From a virus: a DNA stretch of 64,000 bases. The notes below the pieces were generated by a model. The model did no database searches. It saw only the letters and a program-made list of their open reading frames with translations, and was not told the DNA's origin. Both the position numbers and the translations under genes were made by a program. The stretch spans positions 124,001-188,000 of IMG/VR virus record IMGVR_UViG_3300022872_000001; one strand, written 5' to 3'. Shown piece by piece: positions 42,707-51,600 of the stretch. How positions within the stretch are numbered: the first letter of the stretch is position 1; each line of letters starts with the position of its first letter.

Positions 42707-43225
42707 TTACTTCTTCTTGGCTTTCTTCACGACCTTCTTGGCAGCCGTTTTCGACACTGGTTTAGCGATGACTTTTGCCTGTTCAGCTTTCAGGAAGGAT
42801 GCCAAAGTAGCTTCGAAAGTTTCGTCGCCTTCATCCTCATCTTCTGCATCCTCATCTTCGTCCTCATCTTCGTCCTCATCTTCGTCCTCATCAGGCTCGT
42901 CAGAATCCTCAGCAGCCATAGTGGCTTCTTCGTGCAATTCATCCTCTTCAGGCATTTCATCCACGCCGTCAATAACGAATTCATCGGCAAAGACACCCGT
43001 CTTAGGCTTAGTTGGAGCAGCCTGAGTCTTGGTCTTCTGGCGAGCAGCAGCCTCTGCCTTGAAAGCCGCACGATTGTTCATTTCCATCGTTGCGATTGCA
43101 CGAGTTGCGGTAGGGTGGGTTGCAGCCAGTGCGAATTGCTTAGATGCACCTTTTGTATCGCCTCGACGCGCCAGAACCATTGCCATGGTAAGGTGATCGA
43201 AAGCACCAATATGCTTTTTCAACAT
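42707..43225 (-). CDS. Acidic, Lys-tailed prohead core-type protein
   Basis: 172 residues from the ATG at 43225 (AAAGGAAAC upstream). Residues about 95-140 are nearly pure Asp/Glu (repeated DEDEDE). The last 30 are Lys-rich (KTAAKKVVKKAKKK). The N-terminus is helical (HLTMAMVLARRGDTKGASKQ). Such a polyampholyte fits an internal scaffold or core protein cleaved by the prohead protease, or a DNA-condensing internal protein. It lies directly downstream of the major capsid gene. Confidence 0.55.
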   Translation of the reverse strand: MLKKHIGAFDHLTMAMVLARRGDTKGASKQFALAATHPTATRAIATMEMNNRAAFKAEAAARQKTKTQAAPTKPKTGVFADEFVIDGVDEMPEEDELHEEATMAAEDSDEPDEDEDEDEDEDEDEDAEDEDEGDETFEATLASFLKAEQAKVIAKPVSKTAAKKVVKKAKKK

Positions 43226-43300
43226 TTTGTTTCCTTTCAGGTATTGGATGAGTATAGGTGTAGTGAAGGTGGTCACCTGTTAAGATGACCCCCATCCACT

Positions 43301-44386
43301 TTACAGCCGAATACCCTTGGCGATGGAACGGCTGTTGGCAACCGAAACCGACAACTGTTCATGCAGGACCCAGCCCTTACCTGGCAGACCTTCGACGCTG
43401 ATATCGGTAGTAGTGGACATCAAACCACCACGATCAGAGTAAGCACCATGGTTCAGTGCATCAGAGATAACGAAGAATTCGCCTTTGCTCAGAACCTTAT
43501 GCTCAGGATGGCGATAGGCGTCCGAGGTAACGGTCATACCGTACATAACGCCCAATTCACCAGTCAACAGCAGTTCATGGCGAGCAACTGGATCGATGGC
43601 TTGGTAGAACTCACTGTTACCAATCACGTCGGTGTACAGATCCGAAGCAATCAGAACGTGTGGAGCTTTCAGGCCCCATTGGGTAACGTTGGTACGAACT
43701 TGTGCCAAGGTATACGGAGTCAACTGACCCGAGATAATCGACAGATTGTTGTCCAGACCAACGACACGATTCCATTGGTTGTACAGCAAACGGTCTTCGG
43801 TGACCATGATGGCTTCGGTTGCTTCAACATACTTTTCCTGCAGGACATCGCCAGCGGAACGATTCAATTCGTTTTGGGTAACGAACGGACGGGTAACCAC
43901 TGAGAGTTCTGCAGGTGTGTACCATTTGTCACGGGTGATTTGGGTACCAACCTTGGTAGGACCAGTTGCCCAGACAGCGGTAACGTTCTTGCCGCGAACT
44001 GGGAAACGTGGAATCGAACCTTGTTGCACGTCAATGCGTGTAAGATACTTACGCATGAAACCTTGACGATTGGCAGTCATGTACAGCGATTCAGCCATAC
44101 GCTCACCCAGGACGCGGTGAGTAGTTGGATCATTGAAGGCGGCGCGGATAAGTTCACCGTTTGCCTTCATGTCAGCTTCACGTTGTTGGGCTGCCGAAGC
44201 GGTAATAACTTCACCGTTCGAGGAGGCAGCTAGGAAACGCAGTTGCTGGTTCAGCAGGTCACGTTTACCGCTGGCGTTCAATTCGCCATTGGCGCCAATC
44301 GCACGTTCCGCGCTATCTTTGAAACGAAAATCGGATGCGACAACTGGTTGCTTCGTGGAAGCGATGAGTTTTGCACGGGTTACCAT
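43301..44386 (-). CDS. Major capsid protein (HK97 fold, gp23-like position)
   Basis: 361 residues. The N-terminal 60 residues look like a removable prosegment (helical; RFLAASSNGEVITASAAQQR near its end). The body has beta patterns typical of the HK97 fold: YLTRIDVQQGSIPRFPVRG, then TPAELSVVTRPFVTQNELNR, LEKYVEATEAIM-like spine helix and GVMYGMTVTSDAYRHPEHKV. Downstream of protease and scaffold genes, as in T4 (21-22-23). Codon choice is more regular and GC-richer than its neighbours, as expected for a very abundant protein. Confidence 0.75.
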   Translation of the reverse strand: MVTRAKLIASTKQPVVASDFRFKDSAERAIGANGELNASGKRDLLNQQLRFLAASSNGEVITASAAQQREADMKANGELIRAAFNDPTTHRVLGERMAESLYMTANRQGFMRKYLTRIDVQQGSIPRFPVRGKNVTAVWATGPTKVGTQITRDKWYTPAELSVVTRPFVTQNELNRSAGDVLQEKYVEATEAIMVTEDRLLYNQWNRVVGLDNNLSIISGQLTPYTLAQVRTNVTQWGLKAPHVLIASDLYTDVIGNSEFYQAIDPVARHELLLTGELGVMYGMTVTSDAYRHPEHKVLSKGEFFVISDALNHGAYSDRGGLMSTTTDISVEGLPGKGWVLHEQLSVSVANSRSIAKGIRL

Positions 44387-44442
44387 GTTTTAATTCTCCA
44401 TTCAGAATGTTAGGACGTGTTCGTTATCGAATACGTAATGGC

Positions 44443-45117
44443 TTAAACAGCCGAAAACTCAATACCCAGGTACGGATATTCCACACCAGGAACTGCAACG
44501 ACAGTAGCAGGGATAGTAACGCCGCTACCAGTTTGATCCGTAAGTTGGCCACCGGGTGCCAGCTTGATTGCAGTAGCTGCTTCCCAGTTAACCGAGGCAT
44601 CAAACTCGCCTGTGTACAACAGACCACGTTTGGCGACACCGATTTGGCTGATATAGTCACCGCTGTAACCACCAGGTTCCACATCACCGAAGATAGCGCG
44701 GGCTTCCAGAACTGTCAGCGCGTACTTGTAGGTAACGGTAACTTCATCACCCGCAGTCAAGCCAGAAACTTGCGAACCCGACACCGCTGGGGAAGTAACA
44801 GCCTCGCCCAAGGTATTATCGAACACGAATGTTTGACCGGTTACAGGTGGGCGCGAAAGGGTGATAACGCCGGTAGTAGGAACAACGAATGTTTCCACTT
44901 TGTTGGTCATTGCTTCCAGGAACGGAGCAGCCGATGTACCGGCCATTGCAAAGCCAGCAAAGATTTCGCCAGCTTGACCAGTCGAAGGCAGAACGCCTGC
45001 CGACTGTGCATTAGCTTGACGAACCAAGGCCAGACCTTCAGCGCGAATGACCGCACCTGGTGCCTGGATCATGTCTGCGGAATCAGTGATTTTCGACAGG
45101 GTCAGGGTAAAAGACAT
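44443..45117 (-). CDS. Putative capsid-associated structural protein
   Basis: 224 residues, Gly/Ala/Val-rich and beta-structured (GEIFAGFAMAGTSAAPFLEA, GVITLSRPPVTGQTFVFDNT, SGLTAGDEVTVTYKYALTVL). No family recognised. It lies between scaffold and capsid genes with a strong GGAGG site, so it is probably abundant: a decoration, vertex or head-fibre protein. The immunoglobulin-like middle is an impression from strand spacing only. Confidence 0.55.
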   Translation of the reverse strand: MSFTLTLSKITDSADMIQAPGAVIRAEGLALVRQANAQSAGVLPSTGQAGEIFAGFAMAGTSAAPFLEAMTNKVETFVVPTTGVITLSRPPVTGQTFVFDNTLGEAVTSPAVSGSQVSGLTAGDEVTVTYKYALTVLEARAIFGDVEPGGYSGDYISQIGVAKRGLLYTGEFDASVNWEAATAIKLAPGGQLTDQTGSGVTIPATVVAVPGVEYPYLGIEFSAV

Positions 45118-45180
45118 TTGAAACCTCCAAGTAAATGTTTGTACTTCACAATAAAAATACAGGTTGTGAAACTAAGGTAA

Positions 45181-46680
45181 TTACATACCGAATGAAAAGG
45201 GCTTCTTGCCAGAGAGGATTTCGGAAGCAGCTACCGAATAACCTGTGGCGCGATGATCCAGCAAACGGGATTTTTGCGAGGCACTAACGCGGATTGCAGG
45301 ACGGCTAAACGCTGTAACCTGACTAGCCTGTTCTACATCATCCTCAATGAATTCGTCATCCATCGATTCGTCTGCACCAAATTCATCGCTGGCAATATCA
45401 TGCTGCGCTGTATCACTTAGGTCACCATCTGAGGTACCAAATGGATTATCGGTAATGTCTTCACTGGTCATGTCGAGAGCTTCAACGTAACCTGCACGGA
45501 CTTCCTCAGGCATAACAGCCAACTTGGCAGCCAGATCAAAAACAGATTTGTTGAAAGCAAAGGCGTCCTGAGCAAAGGCGCGAGAGATGATACGGGAAGC
45601 GCCACGAACACCTGCGTGTTGCATCTCACGGTGCAGATTGTCCTTCAAAGGATTCTCGATGTCCTTGAAGTAACCACGCGCAACACCAACGGAAGCGATA
45701 GCCAAAGATTGAGTCATTACCTCATCCTTTTGCTGGGCTACCTTGCGCATAGCAGACGCCTGAACCTTAACGGACTTAGCAACGCGTGCCTCAACAACCT
45801 TAGGCGCAGTAACGTTAACCTTAGCCAGTTCGAAACCCATAGAGCGCAAACCTTTACGCAAACCGTTTGCTTGGATTTCGGAAGCAACTACTTCGGCGAA
45901 TTGCTCGGTCAGATAAACATCCGAACGATCTGCGGCTGTTGCAATCCTACGATTCATCGAAGCAACGATACGGTTCTTATGGATGACGTGCACCGAAGCG
46001 TTGATAGTGGCAAAGGCGACATCATCCCCCTTATCATCAGTACCGTCGATATCTACCAGTGGCATGTCATCCGAGGAAGTAATAATTTCTTCCTCATCTT
46101 CTTCATGCGCATCTTCTGGATCAATACCGTCTTCCTCGTGTTCATCTTCCAGGAATTCGCCAGCACCGTCTTCATCCATGAAGTCTTCCTCTTCGAAGTC
46201 AGCTTCCATAGGTTCATCAGGCGCATGCAAACCCGGTTCATTTTGAATCTGATTTTCTACGGTATCTTCTTCCGTAGCATCAACTTCTTCGCCTTCTTCG
46301 TCCTCGGCTTCTTCTTCCTCATCGACATCCTCATCTTCCTCGGCTGCCGAGGTTTGAGTAGGAAGATAACCAGCGGCAGGATCTTCGTCGTTATCGATGG
46401 TGCCGATATTCTGCTCGTCGGTCGAGGCATTCTGAGTCGGCAGATAACCGGCTGCTGGATCTTCGTCGTTATCGATGGTGCTGATATTCTGTTCATCTGT
46501 GGAAGCAGTGATTCGAGTGTGGGTATCACCACCTTCAAAATCTTCCGGATCAATCAGGTCGTCAGCAAGATCGTTATTAACCAGATCCTGTTCAGCTTTT
46601 GGAATGGTGACCTTGCCGCCATTGTCACCGTGGGTCGAAGTGCTAGCCTTGGCTAACTTCTTCTTCGTCTTGAATAGCAT
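45181..46680 (-). CDS. Prohead core scaffold-like protein
   Basis: 499 residues. Residues 1-215 are acidic and low-complexity, with a direct repeat of about 26 residues (STDEQNI-x-TIDNDEDPAAGYL, twice). Residues 220-400 are helical and charged (YLTEQFAEVVASEIQANGLR, KVQASAMRKVAQQKDEV). The C-terminus is basic (SRLLDHRATGYSVAASEILS). Acidic arm, helical core and position between protease and capsid genes match the T4 gp22 core logic. Several I/V-x-A-S sites could be protease targets. Sequence homology to gp22 is not visible. Confidence 0.62.
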   Translation of the reverse strand: MLFKTKKKLAKASTSTHGDNGGKVTIPKAEQDLVNNDLADDLIDPEDFEGGDTHTRITASTDEQNISTIDNDEDPAAGYLPTQNASTDEQNIGTIDNDEDPAAGYLPTQTSAAEEDEDVDEEEEAEDEEGEEVDATEEDTVENQIQNEPGLHAPDEPMEADFEEEDFMDEDGAGEFLEDEHEEDGIDPEDAHEEDEEEIITSSDDMPLVDIDGTDDKGDDVAFATINASVHVIHKNRIVASMNRRIATAADRSDVYLTEQFAEVVASEIQANGLRKGLRSMGFELAKVNVTAPKVVEARVAKSVKVQASAMRKVAQQKDEVMTQSLAIASVGVARGYFKDIENPLKDNLHREMQHAGVRGASRIISRAFAQDAFAFNKSVFDLAAKLAVMPEEVRAGYVEALDMTSEDITDNPFGTSDGDLSDTAQHDIASDEFGADESMDDEFIEDDVEQASQVTAFSRPAIRVSASQKSRLLDHRATGYSVAASEILSGKKPFSFGM

Positions 46681-46749
46681 GTGAAACTCCTTTATGTGAA
46701 CGAATAAATCGGATCAACTAATCCACAAAATAAAATTACGCTCTGTGGA

Positions 46750-46995
46750 TTACTTAGTCTTCTTAGGCACCGGTTCGCCGCGCATTTTCTTCTGGAGAGT
46801 GGTAAGCTCTTCCTTGGCATTTTTGAGCTGTTCACGTTCCTTGGAGGCGTCCTCACCTTCACTCGACATATCCGAAATATCTTCATTCAGATTTTTGATA
46901 CGTTGGTTCAGGTGCTGTTCGTATTCCTTGTCACCTGCTTCGTCGGCATGGAGTTTCTGGCTAGCCATGATCCGTTGCATTGCTTCGATCTTCAT
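46750..46995 (-). CDS. KIEA-tagged coiled-coil putative internal protein
   Basis: 81 residues: tag MKIEAMQRIMASQKL, then a charged coiled coil (RIKNLNEDISDMSSEG, REQLKNAKEELTTLQKK) and a basic tail. It lies between the protease and scaffold genes. This supports the idea that tagged proteins are assembled into the prohead core. Confidence 0.62.
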   Translation of the reverse strand: MKIEAMQRIMASQKLHADEAGDKEYEQHLNQRIKNLNEDISDMSSEGEDASKEREQLKNAKEELTTLQKKMRGEPVPKKTK

Positions 46996-47004
46996 TTTTA
47001 ATCC

Positions 47005-47787
47005 TTAGTAACGGTTATTTGATTGAGGGCGAACACCTGCCATTTCCTTCGATGCATCCATTTCCTGAACACTATTACTTAGGGCAGTTACCCAGGCTGG
47101 AGACTCTACGATGGAGGTTTCTATAGGCTGAATACCATGAGCATTACGGTAAGCAATATGACTGGAACCATCATAGTCTTGAAACTTCTTCCAATCAATA
47201 TCGTTGTTATGGTTAACATGACCACAACCTCCGTGTTTTGTCATTTCCGTATTGCAGTAGGAGCAGGTGAAGTAATCGACGAAAGCGCCCATAGAATAGG
47301 TATTGATATCCCCTTCCAGGACACGGCGTGCAATCTCCGGATACTTATATTTTTCTAGGGCTATAAGTCCCATTACCTTCCACAAACGACCTGATCCGTA
47401 ATTAAGAATGGGAACCATCCGAGCATCAAGAATCACGCCATACGCGTCTTCGTGAACCTCGTTGCGGTGTTCGTAGTGCAGTGGGCATCCGCTCCATGCC
47501 TTATAGGTCTGCCGGGACACAGGTGGAGGCTGAAACTTAACCAGTTCGGATAAAGGGAAACCAATGCCATTCCGGTTGGGAATATCGGATGGACAAATGG
47601 GGGTCTTGATTATGATGTAGTCATTGATGTTGGGACTAATCTCGTAGATTTTAGCTGCGTAGGGAAACCATGTTTCATAGTCGAGCTTCTGAATAACAGA
47701 AGGATCTTTAGCGACATCCGTTACTGATATGGATGTGCTCGCAATCACTACGTTAGCCCTACGCGCATTAGACGGCGCAGTGAACAT
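47005..47787 (-). CDS. Prohead protease (T4 gp21-like)
   Basis: 260 residues from the ATG at 47787, which overlaps the upstream stop (TAATG) and has TTGGAG. Candidate catalytic residues: His in GCPLHYEHRNE (H104 or H107) and Ser165 in DINTYSMGAFVDYF, the arrangement of herpesvirus/phage assembly proteases. A zinc-binding cluster CSYC...GGCGHVNH follows the Ser. It matures the prohead by trimming capsid, scaffold and probably tagged internal proteins. Downstream genes are tagged protein, scaffold and capsid. Confidence 0.82.
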   Translation of the reverse strand: MFTAPSNARRANVVIASTSISVTDVAKDPSVIQKLDYETWFPYAAKIYEISPNINDYIIIKTPICPSDIPNRNGIGFPLSELVKFQPPPVSRQTYKAWSGCPLHYEHRNEVHEDAYGVILDARMVPILNYGSGRLWKVMGLIALEKYKYPEIARRVLEGDINTYSMGAFVDYFTCSYCNTEMTKHGGCGHVNHNNDIDWKKFQDYDGSSHIAYRNAHGIQPIETSIVESPAWVTALSNSVQEMDASKEMAGVRPQSNNRY

Positions 47788-48179
47788 TAGCGTACTCCAA
47801 TGTAAACTTCGGTACCCTTGGTTGGGAACGTAATTCGGCATGCGGTGAATAGGAGATCACACGGAGTAATGGTATCGGCAGTAAGACTCAAGGAGTTACC
47901 CCATAAAACGCTCGCTTGAGATGCAGGATCATTATTCATTATAGCTCCAATATTACTCAAGGTGAATTCAACCGTAACTGCTTGTGAAGCCTGGAAGAAA
48001 ATACCTTGATTAATATCACCACTGACGATATTCTGTAAGGTAACAATGTGTTGGTCACCTGCCGCATTATTAATCAACCCAACCCAACCCATACCGCTTG
48101 GTAAAGAACCGATACCTACACCTTGTATGCCAGCATTACTGTATGCCCTACCACTATTGCCAATAACAGTAACAGTCAT
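47787..48179 (-). CDS. Small putative virion protein
   Basis: 130 residues, Gly/Ile/Val-rich and beta-structured (GNSGRAYSNAGIQGVGIGSL, QHIVTLQNIVSGDINQGIFF), no recognised family. AAGGTGA before the ATG; coupled to the protease start. Composition suits a decoration or head protein. Function unknown. Confidence 0.5.
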   Translation of the reverse strand: MTVTVIGNSGRAYSNAGIQGVGIGSLPSGMGWVGLINNAAGDQHIVTLQNIVSGDINQGIFFQASQAVTVEFTLSNIGAIMNNDPASQASVLWGNSLSLTADTITPCDLLFTACRITFPTKGTEVYIGVR

Positions 48180-48190
48180 GATTATTCACC

Positions 48191-48589
48191 TTAGGTAGTT
48201 GCGGATTCACCAGTTGCGGGAGTTGGCTCTGGAGTTGGTTCTGCGGGAGCAGGAGTAGGCTCGGGTGTTACCACAGGTGTAGGAGTTTCTACTACAGGAA
48301 TGGTTACTACAGGTTCGACAGGTGCTGTAGTTGGTGTAACCGGAGCAGGTGTGACAACAGGTGCCGAAACGGGAGCTACCGAATCTTTACCCGGGAAACC
48401 TGCTGGCAGTAAACCTGTGTACGCCAAACCATAGTTGGCAGTGGCACTATCTACATTGCCATGCAGGTATTGAAATTCTTTGTACAGCGCCTGGTCTTCC
48501 ATAGTCCAGTAGTCACCCGAACTAACTTTCAGACCCTTGGCTTTCATAGCTGCCTTGAGTGCCACGTAATCAATATGTTTAGCTGCCAT
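48191..48589 (-). CDS. Protein with shared N-terminal module and Pro/Thr/Val-rich tail
   Basis: 132 residues. The first 65 (DYVALKAAMKAKGLKVSSGD, MEDQALYKEFQYLH, YGLAYTGLLPAG) match the N-terminus of the 57418-58242 product, so this is a mobile or shared attachment module. The last 65 residues are repeats of Pro, Thr, Val and Glu, a flexible exposed linker. Probably a virion surface or tail accessory protein. Confidence 0.52.
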   Translation of the reverse strand: MAAKHIDYVALKAAMKAKGLKVSSGDYWTMEDQALYKEFQYLHGNVDSATANYGLAYTGLLPAGFPGKDSVAPVSAPVVTPAPVTPTTAPVEPVVTIPVVETPTPVVTPEPTPAPAEPTPEPTPATGESATT

Positions 48590-48645
48590 TTGTATTCTCC
48601 GTAAAAGAGGGATTAATGTTGTTTATGCGTACAATGTGAAATTGA

Positions 48646-48675
48646 GGACTGTGCACCTTTATGGAAACACAGTCC
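48646..48675 (-). terminator. Hairpin after the large helicase gene
   Basis: GGACTGTG / CACAGTCC, 8-base stem with 14-base loop, immediately after the helicase stop. The following minus-strand sequence (TCAATTTCAC) is only weakly T-rich. Probable partial terminator. Confidence 0.5.
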
Positions 48676-48682
48676 CTCCGGA

Positions 48683-51600
48683 TTACATCTCTTCGGAAAC
48701 GTCACGCAATTTTGTGCGACGCAATTTGTTGTACATCTTATTCAGATCTTTTTCATTGGATACCTGAATGCCAGCCTCCTTGATCTTATTGGCAATAGCT
48801 ATAAGCTTAGGCATGGTTAAACCAAAATACATAAGAACAGGTTCGCTCAATGCCCATTTAATTCCAGGAGCCTTCGCACGAATTGCCTTATTGGTGCCAG
48901 CTTGACCATGCGCAGGTAATACCAAGTAAGCATGACCATTTTCAAGCAACGGGTACGGCTTGATGATCTTAGGATCAGAGGAAGGTTTCTGTTCCACGCG
49001 GTAGAAGTTACGCAACTGACCTACCGAAGCAAACTTATAGATCAGATTAGGAGTTGATTTACCTTTCTGGAGCATGGTATGGACTGCACCAAAGGCTTCC
49101 TTCAATTCCTTCATCTTGGGGTCAGGCATAAAACCCTTTTCAGCCCATAGTTTCAATTGTTTTTCAAGACGCTGCGCATTGGTAATCGGTGCGTAGTAGA
49201 ACTGTTGAGCAATTGTGAAACCGAGGGATTGGAGAGCATTAGACGCTGCGGAATTCTTTTCATCAATGAAGTACGACAAACTTAGGAAACCATTGATTAC
49301 AGACAGAGCTAATTCCACGGACATTGCCTTTTCCAGATCCTTCTTCTGCTTTACCTTATCCTTCTTCAGCTTATCCAATTCCTGTTGTTTCTGGAGCCTT
49401 ACATTCTTGGCATCTTGAACCACAGCCACGGCAGGATGGTCAACTGGGGCATCTATCGGCAAATCACCTGTACCTTTAAGGATCTGGGTACGAATGTCAT
49501 TAGTCGAAGTGTCCTTACGTGTGATAAGGAAGGTAGAGGAAAATTTGACCCAAATAAAACCACTAGGTAAATCTACCTTAACAAAACGTGCCTTCATATC
49601 GAAAGCCCGAATAGTTCCTTCACCAAACTCCGTATGCACTACCTGACCAGATAGCTCCTCTTTTATACGCTTGAAGGATTCCTGTTCGGTAGCTTTTGCG
49701 TCCTCAGGTGATTGGTCTTCCTCTTCGTCACCTTCAAGAGCGTCTAACCGGAGATAATCATCCATGCGCACCAAACCTAATTGGTCTGTACCATATATTT
49801 CCAAACCAGGTGTATAAGGTACGGTATGCATTAGACGAGCATCCTTAGGAACAGGTGCAATCTCAACCGTTTCAATCTTTAGGTCACCGTGTATCTCACG
49901 ATATTCCTTATAGTCGTCATACAAACATTGGCGATATTCGGAGTAGGCATTACCGTAAATAGCTAAGGTAGAATTGCTATCCAAATCATCAGGATTACCC
50001 CAGTCATTATGTTCCTGAACTGTGTCCAGAGTCATCTTCATTACAGGGACATCTGGAATGGATTCATACGTCGTATTGTCTGCATTCTCGAACTTTGCAT
50101 TGGCAATCAACTTAGAGATCAAACGCGATATCTTGGTAATGTCAATGGTGCGATCGGCCATGACCCAGTCGAAATAAATCTTAGTACGACGAGATTCCTT
50201 CTTGAGTTCAGGACGATTGACACGGGAGTTACCTTGCTCCAATGTACCTGGATTCCAGACAGTTTCGCAATTGTGAACAAGTACGGGTGTTATAGGAACG
50301 TAACCACTTCTGCCTCCCTGATTGTGAGTAGTTACCGCAAAGTAATTATGGTTACCCTCTACCTCAAGATCATATCTATACTTACCAATGGTGTTAACGT
50401 TCCTGTTACGCTGAACGTGTATAACCTTTAGATAGTGATTGTTAATAAAGGATTCTAACCTTGCCTTACCTTTACGTACTGTATCGTTGCTTGCTTCTAA
50501 GGCAGCCTTTTTCCTATTAGCCATTACCTGCTTAGATTTATTGGACAGTATCCCGTGCGATTCATAAAGATGATTGTGTTTAGTATTGGGATGATCTATA
50601 AAATCGCATTTAGGGCATGACCAATCCCCTACACTATCATAAGGAATCACTTCAGAATTTACATCTACCTTGAACCGAGTAAAATCTCCACCGTAGGTTA
50701 TTAATTTTTGACCTTTCTTTAAATTCGCAGCCAATACTTCCTCACCACCCTTAAGAATAAAAGGATGGACTGACGTGCTTACTATGGAAGATCTTTGGCC
50801 GGTTATGCTATCCTCAACAGTGACGCTTACGTACTCATCATCAGGCTGAACAGGAGTTTTCCAACGAGTCAGAATCCTACGTTTTTCAATCCTCTTATTT
50901 TCTAAATCGTAAGATAGTACGTATTTAATATCTGGATTATCTACAATCTCCTTAATGGTAAGGGATTTATCGTAATCAATAAGAACTGGGGTTTGACCTG
51001 GGAAGCATCTAACCAACCGTGAAGCATGTTGCAAATTCAAACCAGTATTCATGGATTGCTCAACACCAATCATGATCTGCTTGGATTCATCATGTTCAAA
51101 TGCAGCGCCTGCCTCAATCTTATCAGCCGCAACATAAAGAATTGCTTTAGCTTTTAAATCATTAGGCAATAGATTATAGATCTCTTCGGCGGAGGCAGTG
51201 TAATTAGTAAATACCAAAACTTTACCAGGTATTTGCTGCTCTATATGCTCTCGAATGAGCTCATGAATCTTGTGTACCTTAGGACTTATACGATCTTCGC
51301 CCTTAAGAACTTTATCCCCTAATTCATCACTAGTAGGAGCAGTAATGAATTGTTCCAACCGAGCAAGGTAAGGACCTAAGATACCTGCCAAGTCTTCATC
51401 TGCATCCTCGTCATCTGCGCTTTCATCACCAGGATCTTCCTCCCCTTCACCCTTTGGTTCAACCTTGGATTTACCTCCATTAATGAATTCAGCCAAACGC
51501 GGAGAGGTCTTGGCCGCTTCTTTAATGGCTTCAATGGTGCGCTCAAAGAGAAGATTATAGATTTCTCGTTGTGCTTCCGTCAGGTCAACCCGATGGAATT

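Noticed and set aside
43262-43300. Hairpin GGTCATC/GGTGACC after the major capsid gene
   Set aside because: Imperfect stem and no T-run; not convincing as a terminator.
44371-45180. 269-codon open frame on the plus strand
   Set aside because: Antisense shadow of the structural gene at 44443-45117, crossing into neighbouring genes, with an implausible Cys/Arg-rich composition.
45616-46656. 346-codon open frame on the plus strand
   Set aside because: It is antisense to the scaffold-like gene; long acidic Asp/Glu runs create open antisense frames rich in Phe/Ile, and there is no ribosome site.
50500-50640. HNH endonuclease in intein 2
   Set aside because: Only a zinc-finger-like CPKC...HNHLYE is present; the catalytic HNH pattern is incomplete.
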